NCBI GenBank assembly: GCA_932294295.1
Contig: OW028579.1
Coordinates: forward strand, 7,772,370 to 7,836,369
DNA from: Alitta virens
Taxonomy: Eukaryota > Annelida > Polychaeta > Phyllodocida > Nereididae
Length of the DNA stretch: 64,000 bases
Direction: 5' to 3'
The notes beneath the pieces are model-generated. The model was given only the letters and a program-made list of their open reading frames with translations, did no database searches and was not told the DNA's origin. The position numbers and the translations under genes are program-made. How positions within the stretch are numbered: position 1 is the first letter of the stretch; each line of letters begins with the position of its first letter. Positions 50,230-61,982 of the stretch are shown here, piece by piece.

Positions 50230-50640
50230 GTTAAAAATTGCTCTTTCAAAATCGCCCTCAATAATGGCAAGAACTCACCATAATAGAACTGCATTAACAT
50301 AGTGTAATAATTCTGCTTTATCAGAATCAATTGTACTAATGTTGCTCAACAAATACTGGAAAATATTAATACATACTTGTTGCTCCATATAATGCATATG
50401 GTCACAAAATGCTCTCTCAAAACCGTCCCTAAATAATAGCAGGACCTGACTACAGGACTATAGATCTACACTGGCTCTTCTAATGCCCATTCCGTTACTA
50501 TTCACTACGTTAGGATTAATGTTACTAATGTTGCCACCGAAGTCTTATGCAAATGCCTGCAACAACTGCATGGTGGGCAAATACTAACACTGTTTGCTGC
50601 TCTATTTGGCCACAAAATGCTCTCTCACATCTGGAGAGGA
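50230..50640 (+). repeat. Degenerate tandem repeat, about three units
   Basis: The motif 'gctctNtcaaaaNcgNccctNaataatNgcaNgaNct' appears near 50240 and 50411, with a shortened relative near 50618. Shared neighbours include 'actaatgttgc' and 'ggNcacaaaatgctctctca'. Spacings are roughly 170 and 210 bp. Confidence 0.5.
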
Positions 50641-52119
50641 CTAAGGATTGATCTACTGATGTCAGAGCAGGTGCCCCTTTAATGGCAAAGTTGACATCAC
50701 TGGGGGATCCATTTGAACGCAAAGGACAAAAGCTGAGCTTCAAAATGCCATTCAAGTTTCTCCAATACTATAAAACCCTCAAATTGTGAAACAGCACTAG
50801 GCCATTCCTCATTGTATTATTTCCAGTGTATTGCAAGTGACCAAGTGACACCCTCAAAACATGACACCCATATTTGTTTTAGTTAGGGTGGTAAACATTA
50901 TTTTCATGACAGCAGTGTACTCGAGTCACTTGATGACATGTTGGTCAATGGATGTTGTCAGCTTGTGTACTACAAGGTCTAGAATATCGATCTCATGACA
51001 ATCAAGTTTCATCAAGAAATCATGTTGATCGTCTTGCATGGATGGTGCAATGGACTTAATTTTTCCAGAGAATTACAATGGTACATATTTTATTGGCTGC
51101 ACATACACCACGATCTCAAGAACCTTAATGTACAGGTAATCCTTTTTCTAAATCTTTCTTGTATGCATGGTGAAATAGTGTAACTCGGAAGTTGCATTTT
51201 TCTAATAATAAATCAAATAAATAAATAAAGTAGATCACAATATCAACAGTAGCTGTTCAGCCCTATATTTTATTGAGAATATTATATAAGGCTAAAATAC
51301 GGACAGTTATTATCTGATTACCTTATCCATAATATTTTCAAACTATTAGTTTCATGATATGAGACACAACTATACTGATCACAGGGCAGCATCTGTATTT
51401 CCCTAATGGCTGTGGAAGCTGGTCTTCTGATAACTCACTATTACGACCACCTGGCAGTTGATATGCTTTTCTATTAACGCCACCTCATTACCAAGGCAAC
51501 TAAAATTTGCACCACGGGTGGTCCCAGTGGACATTATTTGCTGGATGTTTACATTTATTTGCAATAACTCTGTCTGCAATATAATAAAGCTGAGAAATTC
51601 TAGGTTTTTCATGACAACAGACCACAAGTGCAGCGGTGTCCAGGACTTTCGTAATATTTGAGTTAGGGAACTGCCACAATGGTCACAATATTTGTCAGTG
51701 GCGTGCTTCAGAAGAAAGAAAGGTCCACAAGGGGCCACATCACAAAGATAGTCTTCAGCAAATGCCTTGAGGGACCTTTTAGGATGGCAGACCTTTGTAC
51801 TTGTTTACAATCATGTAAGAGCACTTGGTTTTGGGCCCATTCGAACCTCCTTTTTCGGGCTATCTGGAGATCTACATCTATGTACGGCAAGGAGACATCA
51901 GTGTATTGAAGGGTTCTCATAATGAGAATATTTCCAAAAACAACCACATGAATAATAAAATAGCATAGGGTAGTAACTGAATGTATCGTACATGTATTTG
52001 AAATGAGCCTGAATAGAAGATCAGGTTCCAGTGCATGTAATAACATCAATGACATAAAATCTCGGCAAGCAAACAAAGTTGAACTACTCAATTGCAATCA
52101 CCCCTGGGAATAAAAGAAA

Positions 52120-52310
52120 TGAAGTGGTCTTAATTCTGGATTTTTACGAAAAAGATTGGAAACCCAGCAAAGATATCTTGAAATCAAGGAGGCTTTCATT
52201 CTGGGTCCTTTTGACATTGCAGTCACCGTCATGAGACCACAAAAAGTGGTCTTCAGATGCAAGTGGTCTTTAATACTGCTAGTCTTAATTGTTGGGTCCC
52301 TCTGCAGTGC
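52120..52310 (-). mobile_element. aagaccacc-family element, reverse orientation
   Basis: It contains 'aagtggtcttaattctgga', 'agtggtctttaat' and 'agtcttaattgttgggtccctctgcagt'. These are complements of the family core and end. Confidence 0.6.
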
Positions 52311-54660
52311 ACCGTGAACAATGCAGCTGCTGTCTAACATGCAAGTGTTTAGCTGTGAATTGTTGTGGGATACATAATGGTTCGTTAATGGAGTTTATTG
52401 TTGTGGTCCACTGTTGGGACTGCTTCAGCATCATCTAAAGGACTGCATCTCCCGCAGCTGCCACGTAATACGCTGCAGCAGCAGCCGCAGCAGCAGGAGG
52501 CTGACAATAATGTTGCTCGCCTCCAGCAGTTCTTACTACTAGACATCCTCATAAGAATCTTAGAAATGCAGGTACCCTACCCTGGAGAGCTGCTGCATTT
52601 GTACAGGCCAAAAAATCAATGCTCCAAGCGTCTGTGCCTGTGGAAGCCTGGCACACTGTCCTTTTCCACTCCTTTCTTCTCCACACTGCTCTATTTTTGG
52701 CAAGAGAAGTTGCTTTGATTTATGTCTTATGTACAGGACATTTAGTGGTATTGTGGTGCTTAGAAGCACATCTGTGTGAGTGCTCACTGCATGAAGACAT
52801 TTCATTTGTTATCATCATGCAATAAATAGAGATTTTCTCTGAAACTTCATGCACCAAAACTTCCGAACTAAGACACACTTCGAGCGAGGTTTTCCCTCTT
52901 TATGAGCACACAGAAACACTAAATTTGCATTACTGATTATATGTTTTATCAATTAATGCAACCGTACATGATAAATGACAAAATATAGAATCTAACGAGT
53001 GGACACTCTTCTAATTACCATTGCTTAGTTGTATTGTTGTATAATTATATGACTATATATTATATTGTTATATATTTTATGTAATTGTAATTTGCCCCAC
53101 TGAGACTACTGAACAATTAATGCCTGTGACTGTTTGCACCATGTGTGCATTTAATGATGTAATGAGAAGGTTCAATTGTATATATGCACCATGTTATATG
53201 CACCATGTTATTCACTGTATATGCAGTGCAAACCAAACAAAGTGTAACTACCAACTGGGTAAGGAAAAACAGCCACAACTGTGTAACTACCCAAGTAGCT
53301 GCTTGATCCATGGTTACTTATCTTGCCTCTGTTTACTATTCAAAGTTGGAGTATTTGATTGCTATTTACATGCAAAAGAATTTGATGGCTCAAGGCAGGC
53401 TATTCTCTCGTAATCACGACTTGGGTCAATGGCCCCCATTTACTTCTTTATCGATTCCTTCTTTCTTTTATTCTCTTTTCTTTCTACCATCCTTTTTTTC
53501 ACACGCCAATCAGAGATACACATATTCTGGCTGGCCAGCATTCTTTGACAAAGCTATTGCTATGTGTGGCTCCCACTCAATACACATTAAAGCAGAAGAG
53601 CCTTATGTTGCTAATAACAGTGTTAGTGCTGATGGATATTCATTTTCTTATCAAGACGGATAGTTTGCCAAATGATATAAAGGAGTGAATTTAGGCTTTC
53701 TCAATCATTTTATCCACACTTTTGTGCATGTACATCATTATTAATTGCGGCATTTTTATTCTTCAAGGCCCTGTTGCCAACCAGACTGTGTCCTGAGGTT
53801 ACCATGCTGACATAGTTATTGATACACTGATATTTAGTGAATAATTAAATATCCATTGATAAGTTATTAAAATAATGAGAATGCATTGACAATACATTTC
53901 CGATACATTATTGATACTTTCGCTATGTGGGTCATGAATTATATTCTCATACATTCCAACATTTCTATCATGTCACCTAATTGTATGAATCCAGTTATTT
54001 TGTTGTGATCTTTTCAGCGAGTTAGCAGTCTTCGTTAAATCACTAACATTGTATAATGGGCGATAATATAAGTTTATACACGAATGTTATGGCCTTATTT
54101 ATGAGACAGCCTTGTTAGTGACGTTTTCCTATAGCATTGCGTTAAACAAATTGACATGGGATCTTCTGTGAAAAAATAACTACCAGTTGGATCAAAAGAT
54201 ACTTTTGCAGAACTCATTGTCTATTCTTCATGATGGAATCAACATAGAGATGATGACATTGATGAAACTAACAATTCACTGCATTGACAATTGAGTAATT
54301 CAGTAATTATTATCATCATGAATATATATAGCTTTTGTGTAGGTCATACAGAAATCGACATCTCTCCAAATGTCGTTAAAGTGATCACTCAATCTACAGG
54401 TTTAGCATGTTGCAGTTAGGAGCAGCCTCTGACGTTATATAATTGCTTTCCCGCAACAGATGGATGTATGAGCGCGTGGGTATATCAGTTCTGAGAAAAT
54501 TTAGTTATAAATGGCATAGAATACTAAAATTCAATAGGCAACTTTGAGACGAATTCCCGCAAACATATATTTGTTGAAAACTTTTGGAGGTGAATTTTTG
54601 CAAAGTTCTGAAATATGGTCAATGGCAACAGTTTTAGCACAGACACTATTCTCTGAAGTT

Positions 54661-54724
54661 TAGCCAGCTTATATGACCAGCTGCCAGAGGCAGACGTAAT
54701 GATGAGATGATAGGCTTGGAGTCC
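54661..54724 (+). repeat. Dispersed repeat copy, partner at 13891
   Basis: Nearly identical to 13891-13956 over gccagaggcagacgtaatg and the following atgagatga. Confidence 0.75.
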
Positions 54725-57135
54725 ATGTAAAAACTACAGTTGGCGCCAAAAATGTTGTTCATTTGTCAGATGGTCTTAATGGTGAAAGTGGTTGCACTTC
54801 AGATTGATATGTACAATACAGATTCAAGCATCTAACGTGCATTTTACGACTCAAAGACCATCAAATAAGTCACTTATTATGTCCCTGTCATTTAGATACC
54901 ATAGACACACTCTTTGATATACTGATACCATCCAAGTACCAAAGCTTAGGCATACTGTATATGTATGAAACATCAATCAATATCACTGTACTGTCATGAA
55001 CCTACCTCAGCTGTACAAAGTGGATAAAACTTAGAAAAAAAACGTTGCCATTATGCTGTGTCAGCCCTAGAGCCATATGCTCTGTTACTTTACTTTGTTC
55101 TAATGTACTTTTGCGGTGTAACGGATAAAAAATCAAAGAATTGTATGGCATTTTTATACGAGTACAACAAAAATAGGCAGTTATTCGGTCTGACAATTCA
55201 GAATAAAAGGAAACGGCAAAGAACAGTTATGTTTGATTTACCAGTCTAAAATACATGAGGTGGGACTATTCATTTTTAACCTTTGTGGATAACCGACGTC
55301 TTCCTATAATTAAGATGGTCGCGATTCGGGTTTTTCCTAATACTGGTAGACCTATATAGCAATTCTAGGGCCGGGTAAGGTGGCCTCAAAATCGGGGTAG
55401 GTTTTATAGTGCATGCTGTCATTTGTTGGGTTCTAATGCATTAATATAAAAGCATGTTGATACATGCATTTTACTTGACATGCTGACATATGTCTGGTCA
55501 GAAACTGGTCAAATTGCTTTGATATTTATATACCATTCTATTCTAAACAAAAACTTTAGTATATTGGTACAGGAAAAAATTTTTTAAGAACTAGAATGAC
55601 TTTCAAACGAAACTGCACATTTGTTTACGTCACCAGAGACGAGTGAACATTGTTCCTAGTTTTCCCTTTAGTTGTGTTATTGGACCTACAGCTTCGATTT
55701 TTTGGGTGTGTCAATAGAACTAGGCATGCGAAGTTGTTTGGTATTGGAATTGACATGAGAAAAAAAAAGATGAAAAAAACTTTCCTTGCAGCATCAAGAA
55801 TACAGTAAACAAATGGCGATGAATCGCCAGACTTTCGTGTAAACAGTGTGCCAATAAGTCGCTGGCAAATTAGACATAGAGACAGTTGAAGGTTTTCCCT
55901 CCAATACAGTTGTGCCAATAAGTAAGAGCATTTCTGCACTTGTAGAAACGTGTGGCACAACTTTATTGATTCATTTGTAGTTGCAGAACTTGTTTAGAAA
56001 GTTAATATACTCCAGTTTAGTGGTCTAATGTTTAATATATAGGCATATATGTATGAAATATCAATCAATATATACGCCAGCAATAAACCATGACATATGA
56101 AATTCCCTGGTTCGACCCTCGGCTAAAAAATATAACCGCTATTGTGGCGACCAATCATTTAAGACCACGAAAGGTTCTGTCTAATCATTCTTTTTTATAT
56201 GAACAACAGCCTTGAAAAGCACCTTGCTATTAAGACCACTGACCTCAACAGAGTCATTAGGCCTACTGTCAGTCATACTGAAGATAACATCTGACATATT
56301 TGACTGCTTTCAAGAAACACTCTCTCATGAATTCAATCGAAAAGTGCAAATATTATTGTTGAACACAAGAAATTAATGTGTAAATTTGCTTATAATTTAT
56401 TCTGAGATGTTTACATTAGGTTATTTACAAGACTGCATGGTGTGCACCAAATTTAAAGCTGAATTCGCAGGCATGGGAAATGTCAGCTATATTAGGAAAG
56501 CTACGAGTGCATTTCGACGGCTGCAAATGAAAGTATTGAGCAAGCAGTCTGTGTTGTGATGATGATGCGGTCTAAACGGGTAAAATACAGAGAAAAAGGG
56601 TATCATTTGGCCAAATAATAACTGCTTTTAAATGCTTTATGTTGTCACTATAATGATAAAGTTAATTCGTAGTTACAAAAGTGCTCTTAGTGCGGGATTC
56701 CCCTGTATTGGAGTGCTCAGCACACATTATGGAAACACAGCATTCCTGAATCCTGTCTATGGTGAAACCACCCAGCAAAGCTAGGTTGATGCATTACCAA
56801 TCTCTAGGGCATGCCCCTCAAACCTTTGTACAATACTAGCATGGCCCCAGATGCATTAATATATTATGTTGTGGCATTTCCCTGAGTGTTGCTGACAGCC
56901 CACAACCATCGCTAGTTCTCATGGATTGCTTGCCTCCAGAGGTGACTAGAGCTGTTGCCTCTGTGCCGCCAATCCTTTCACAGAGCTGGCCCACACTTGC
57001 TCCACCAACCACGGTCAAGTTCATAACATTGTAGAAATTCGATAACACAGCGTGCATTTTATTTGGCCTTACTGCTATAATTTCAGTCATTTTCTCTTTA
57101 CAACCCAATAAGACATTGATTTGTGTTAGGGTGCA

Positions 57136-57233
57136 TTCCAAAATAGCATTCCAATATCGAACTCGTAGTAAAAAAATTGGGAGCTCGGATAAAAATAGCC
57201 TGAATTAATATTAATGCGAATGCTGTTTTGGAA
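57136..57233. mobile_element. MITE-like element (M4) beside exon 1 donor
   Basis: The 16-bp ends ttccaaaatagcattc and gaatgctgttttggaa are inverted repeats with one mismatch, 98 bp overall. The ends share atagcattcc with M1-M3 but are longer, so this may be a related subfamily. Confidence 0.7.
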
Positions 57234-57259
57234 GAGCAGCGGCAGCAGCAGGCACCTAC

Positions 57260-57278
57260 CTAACATGGTCGATGACAT
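57260..57278 (-). CDS. CUB/LDLa gene exon 1 (coding part): start codon and N-terminus
   Basis: The minus strand reads in-frame TGA at 57284-57282, then ATG at 57278 and a second in-frame ATG at 57266, then TTA G and donor GTAGGT (57259-57254), leaving phase 1. Splicing to exon 2 gives MSSTMLG joined to FAVILML, which is a complete secretory signal peptide. Either ATG could be used; the second (ACCATG) has the better Kozak context and gives the more typical short n-region. The in-frame stop fixes the upstream limit. Exon 1 lies in the GC-richer promoter-like segment, as expected for a first exon. The 5' untranslated part probably extends toward 57.5-57.68 kb. The link over a 17-kb intron is inferred from phase and peptide logic. 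Confidence 0.65.
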
Positions 57279-57379
57279 TTTTCAATGGAGTAATTTTCAT
57301 TTGAAGTACACGGAGCATGATGAGTCTGTAGAGTCTAGATGACGCTGCGTCGTGATGCTAGGATTATCAGTCCGGCTGT

Positions 57380-57680
57380 CCATGTTGTTTTTTAGAGCGA
57401 AGGTTGCTTGGCGTGACATCAGCAGCGACATTTCCAGCGCGTGTGACGCTCTGCTGGAGGGTGCTGCCCGTCCTCCATGGCGCGTGCTGTGACGTCACCA
57501 AGATGGCGGCGTGGCACTACAGCTGCAGGAGGAACAGCAAAAGCAGAAGCGGCAGCAAAAACGGAGCCGTTAGGAGGCGCTGGTGCAGGGCTACGGCTGC
57601 TGCTGCTTTTTATTGATCCGCTGCATAGCAAATGAGAGAAGGGTAGCGTGTAAGCTGAACAGCGCCATCTTGCAATGACG
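57380..57680. promoter_or_regulatory. CpG-rich putative bidirectional promoter with CRE and TISU/YY1 elements
   Basis: This segment is visibly richer in G, C and CpG than its surroundings. It contains a CRE octamer TGACGTCA at 57490-57497. Immediately after comes CAAGATGGCGGC at 57499-57510 on +, which fully matches the TISU consensus SAASATGGCGGC (a YY1-bound core element that also directs translation from very short leaders). On the minus strand, 57672-57661 reads CAAGATGGCGCT, a close match. Exon 1 of the CUB/LDLa gene lies to the left on - and nuclear-receptor exons lie to the right on +. A GTAAGC donor-like site at 57650 could end a + first exon. Transcription start sites are inferred. 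Confidence 0.6.
57503..57616 (+). other. Short open frame starting at the TISU ATG (possible first-exon ORF)
   Basis: From the ATG within the TISU motif, a frame of 37 codons runs to TGA at 57614-57616. It is rich in Arg, Lys and Ser and ends in an Ala run. It could be an upstream ORF of the rightward transcript or simply 5' leader. It shows no domain. Confidence 0.2.
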
Positions 57681-58564
57681 GTCGTTGCTCGAGCAGGCAA
57701 TTTCCCCAACACCCTGGCAGCTGGGTCCCTGGCCCTTGCACCTACAACACCACCGCATCACCACCAGCAGCTGCAGCAGTTATGAGAGTCATTGCACAGC
57801 ATCATTGGAGCTGCTGCAAGACCCTGGCCAGCAGGCTACTGTCCTCTTCCATGGGCTAAAAATAGCACGAGGGCTAATTCTGTCCGCTCCCAAATGCACC
57901 TTGTCTGACACGCTATATATGATGGCCCTATTTATTACATCCCGCTTGTCTAGTGTATTGGCAATTGCAGGATCTGTTAATGGCATAACTTGTACATAGA
58001 AATTACACATTGCGACAATACTTCACTACTGAAGCAATCAAGCATAAACGCCATGTACAGATTTATTTTTGTATTCTCGCCATAGTATTTTGCGCAGCCA
58101 AAAGATTTATAACTGCGACACCAAGGATTATTGTTTTTGCAACCAGCACAGTCTTTTGATACATATGCAGCATAACATTGTATCTTGATATAGCTTTTTT
58201 CTTGAGTTATGTAAACTTGCACAATCACGGACATGAATTACAAAGGAATCATATGAACGTATAATTGCATGCATGTTGCAACGGATATAAATTCGAGTAA
58301 CAAGGAAAACAAGTTTGCATGTACTTGTATAAGCTATGTGATAACATAATCAAAATCAGTTAGAAAAGACTACTAGACTTAAAAAAAAAGCAGAGCTTTC
58401 CACGATGTGCCGGGCATGTGATGATATTATAGTTTTTCAAATTGTTTTGGGAGGAAAACAAATTTTAAATAATAAAGTATTAATTTTTTCCACCAGAAAA
58501 TATCCCTGTATTGATTAAATAAACTGGCGGTGACAATGGCATCTCCAGTGGTAACAGGCCTGCT

Positions 58565-58715
58565 TTAAGAGCACCTGACTATGCAGACCACAGGGCCATA
58601 TTAAGACCACCTCACCACTAAGACCACTCAATTTTCGAGTGCAGTTGTGTTATTATTGTATTTTCCTCCCTCGCCACAAATGCCTGTAAAATGTACACCT
58701 TGATGGTTCCACTGT
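58565..58715 (+). mobile_element. aagaccacc-family element
   Basis: It contains 'tattaagaccacctcaccactaagaccactc' and ends 'ttgatggttccactgta', matching the family terminus. Confidence 0.7.
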
Positions 58716-60947
58716 ATTTGTGATTTCAAAAGCTTAATGATATTTTTTAATTCCAACAATCTCTAAGAGGAAATTATTTTTACTTAGGTGAATGCACAGT
58801 ACACCATGGAATGCAGTACATATGTGCGATATTGGTCAACAAAATTTGAAGTCACGAACAGAATAGAATAGAATATGTTTTTGTCTTTATAAAATCAAAG
58901 AATTTACAAAAGATATTTTAGAAACGAGTAAAAATCATTCGAAATTTCAGGTAATAAAATAAATCAGAGTAAAAAGATAAATATTTGTAATTAGATCACA
59001 TTCAGTCGGCAATAAAGGTTATCACCTTATTATTAACGAGTATATTTTGTCTCCCCCCCCCCCCAAATAAAGGGGATATTTAATAATTAGGGGTGCGTCC
59101 ATTTTAGTTGGATATTGTGTAATGCATCGGCGTATGTCCTAAAAAATACTTGAAACCAAGTGACACACTGCCTTAGATCGAGTCTCTACCTTATTTAAAA
59201 AACAAACATTTTACATTTTACATGCCGCAGTTATGGGCAAAATCAGGTTTATCAAATGGAATCGGATTGATATTACTTAAGTGAACTCAATATATGAAAA
59301 CAAGGATCTAGAACAGTAACTAGATTAGATAACATTAGATAACATATGGCCAGGCAGAAAATATGACTATTACTCAGTGAACTAATAGGAGCAAAGTCTT
59401 TTACTTGACCCATTTCAAACTCGGAGTCCGGAGAGATTCGATCCATTTTCAACGGAGTCCTTGTTTACTAGTGAGTATATTTAAATCATTTTGACATTCA
59501 CTAAAGCATTACAGATCATGTTTGTGGCTTACCGAGAAATTTACGAAATATCATTAAAAGACGAAATTCGGACAAAAAGGAATGTGTTATACAATAATAT
59601 AACCCAGGATCAGATAAGGCTGTTATTTATGATTTCTCTTGCCATAGGATCTTTTGATTTTCTCTGTTGTATTTTCGACAGCTGTGCCTTGACCGCCATA
59701 AGTATACCAAGCTTCTAGAATGGACCAATATGTGAGTATATGATATCCTTTTCACCTAACGAATAAAATAAATAGTTTAATTGCTAATGTAATTGCTATT
59801 AAAACCATATTAAAGATTCACAAGAAATGACATAAATCATGCATCATTAGGTCATGTTGCGGCTCAACGAGTTTTTTTTGTCTAAATCAATCATAATAAT
59901 TCTACACATCACACTCATAATAATTATATTTCGTAAATATATATACATTTTATTTGTTTTGTTTTTTATATACCTCTTAAAATTTAACAATATTAGCCAA
60001 CCTTAATAAAGAATTTAGTAACATTGAGGTTTCATTGTCAGGTGGTAATAGTGGCGAACTGGGTTTAGCAAAATGTATTCCAAATAATTTATATTTTGGC
60101 GGATAAATTATTTCTACCATTTCATATAGTCGGGGTTCATGTGAATATTCACCCCGAATGGCTGTGAAAAATTACAGCAATTTATTTTCCGTGATATTTT
60201 TTAGGAAGACATTATTGATCATTATATTACATGTTATCAGCTTCGAAATAAGATGGTTTACTTATTAAAGACCAAAAAACGTAATCAACTTTCCATTGTT
60301 AAAAACATTTTGCCATTTTGCCTTGGCATCATCGTGGTCATTTTTTTAAATTCAACAGCCGAAATTAATTAAAAGAGAGATTATTCGTTATAAGTTACAT
60401 TTCTGTGAGTGAAAGAAAAACGTCATAGGCCTTCGTGATTTAATATGAAATTAATAATTGCACTTGTTGTACACTTTAATTACTGGAATTTAAAACCAAA
60501 ACAAGAAAAATAAAAACGTTACAACCATTAAATACAAGCGAATAATGGTATCGCCAATGCCATCGGTTATTCAGTTCGGGTCATATTCTGGATCATTCAG
60601 TGGATTATCAAATCTATTGATAATTGAGTACATTTGATAAGTAGAGAATAAATATTACTTTGTTTATACATATTGAAACCATTTAAATTTTCATATCCAG
60701 AGACACATCAAAGAAAAATGAAGATGCACTTTGTATTTCTTTTGCATTAAATAGAACATTTTGCAATTTCCTTTTTTGCTCATCTCATATTTCTATATTT
60801 TTGTCGTAAATCATTTATTTGAAATGTTCCAGTTGTTGACGTCGACTCTTTGCACTTTACCTCTCAGTTGTTTCGTGAGGAAAAATATTTCTATCAGGGG
60901 TCGTGCAAGGTCACGATTCTTGTGATTTTGACACGTTTAACAATTTA

Positions 60948-61110
60948 CAGTTAAACCTGCGTTAAGCGGTCACCCAATTGAATGGGCACATTTTGCCGGT
61001 GAAGACAGGCAGTCGTTCAATGGAGGTTAAAACAGTGAAAATTCATTCTGGGAGAGAATTTGAATATAGTTTACAGCAAGTGGCCGCTCTATCCGGGTGG
61101 CCTTTATGAC
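60948..61110 (+). repeat. Repeat fragment with 'gcggtcaccc' / 'gggtggcc' ends
   Basis: It starts cagttaaacctgcgttaagcggtcaccc and carries gccgctctatccgggtggcc near its right side, an interspersed-repeat-like layout with opposed ends. It overlaps a spurious minus frame at 61027-61263. Confidence 0.4.
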
Positions 61111-61265
61111 ATGTTTTGGCTGTATACGATGATGGCTACCATCGGTAAAATATTTTAAAAGAACACCGTTTCTGCAATATGTAATGCTCTGAAGAACAGA
61201 TAATACAGACATTCTTGAAATGAAAGAACTCAGTGGACCCATTGTTGTTTTATCTCTACTCAAAG

Positions 61266-61361
61266 CTTAGTTAGTTAGTTGGTGAGTTAGTTAGTTTATT
61301 ATTTTGTTAGTTACACTTACTTACTTACTTACTTGCTTACTTGCTTACCTACTTACTTTAG
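61266..61361. repeat. (TTAG)n then (TTAC)n tetranucleotide repeat
   Basis: ttag units change to ttac/ttgc units partway along. The two motifs are near mirror images of each other, about 95 bp in total. Confidence 0.9.
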
Positions 61362-61802
61362 AGAACAAACTGCAGTTTAAATATATCTTATAAAGAGTTC
61401 TTAGGCCAAAAATCGAACTCAGTACCATTGATGTTGAATAAAGTAAATGTCGTACTTATAGACTTACAAAATGTTTACTTGAAGATTCAAAAAATTCAAA
61501 ATATTGGTTTCTTGAAAATATTATGAAAATGGTTTGCTTAAAAGAGCCAAAATGCCATGACCTACAAGAAAACAACATGATTATTGTGTCACCGTAAGAT
61601 ATCTTAAAACTCACTACAGTCGCATGCGCACTGGAACAAGATGCCATAAATGAAATATCAAGTAAAACCACCTAGGTAGCTCAAACCTTTTGATAGAAAT
61701 AAAGGAAAATGGTTTGTAGGGCTATTGAAGTGAGTGTATATAATGGTGATTTATTATTTAAAAAATTTCTATATTGAAAAAAAAAAAACCTTTTGTTTTC
61801 AG

Positions 61803-61982
61803 TATGACGTCACAAATGACTCCAGTTGTTCCTCAGACGATGTTGGAATACGTGAGATAAAGACGGAAGTGACGTCACAATATCCAGAAGAAGATGAATC
61901 CCACAAACTTCCGCCCTGTAGAGTGTGTGGTGGGAAGGCCTCGGGGTTTCACTATGGGGCAAATACTTGTGAAGCTTGCAAG
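61803..61982 (+). CDS. Nuclear receptor: end of A/B region and first zinc finger of the DNA-binding domain
   Basis: The 180-bp exon is bounded by acceptor TTGTTTTCAG and donor GTGAGG, phase 0-0. Residues 1-38 of the exon are acidic and Ser-rich and contain IKTE, a consensus SUMO-acceptor motif. Residues 39-60 form the first C4 zinc finger: C39, C42, C56, C59 with C-x2-C-x13-C-x2-C spacing and the invariant FHYG. The intron falls right after CEACK, a common intron position in nuclear-receptor genes. The family consists of ligand- or constitutively regulated transcription factors that bind hormone response elements. Two positions are odd: CGG replaces the almost invariant CGD, and the P-box begins EACKG instead of EGCKG. 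The true N-terminal exon was not found. Confidence 0.93.

Larger units (their letters stand above)
39831..57259 (-). other. CUB/LDLa intron 1 (17.4 kb)
   Basis: The intron holds half of a palindromic foldback (39875-39920), several aagaccacc elements (39950-40020, 40405-40755, 41519-41865, 48565-49003, 52120-52310, 56150-56250), a CRE palindrome (49145-49198), (TCC)n (49419-49459), a degenerate tandem repeat (50230-50640), a dispersed repeat (54661-54724) and a MITE next to exon 1. One Q-rich open stretch at 52460-52582 (+) is a weak exon candidate. Confidence 0.6.
57681..61802 (+). other. Presumed first intron/upstream region of nuclear-receptor gene
   Basis: No coding exon was recognised. 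It contains an aagaccacc element (58565-58715), an A/T-rich possible LINE tail (58860-58960), a 12-base C run (59053-59064), a repeat fragment resembling 'aaacctgcgttaagcggtcaccc' (60948-61110) and a (TTAG)n/(TTAC)n microsatellite (61266-61361). An upstream coding exon supplying the N-terminus is expected but was not found. Confidence 0.45.
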
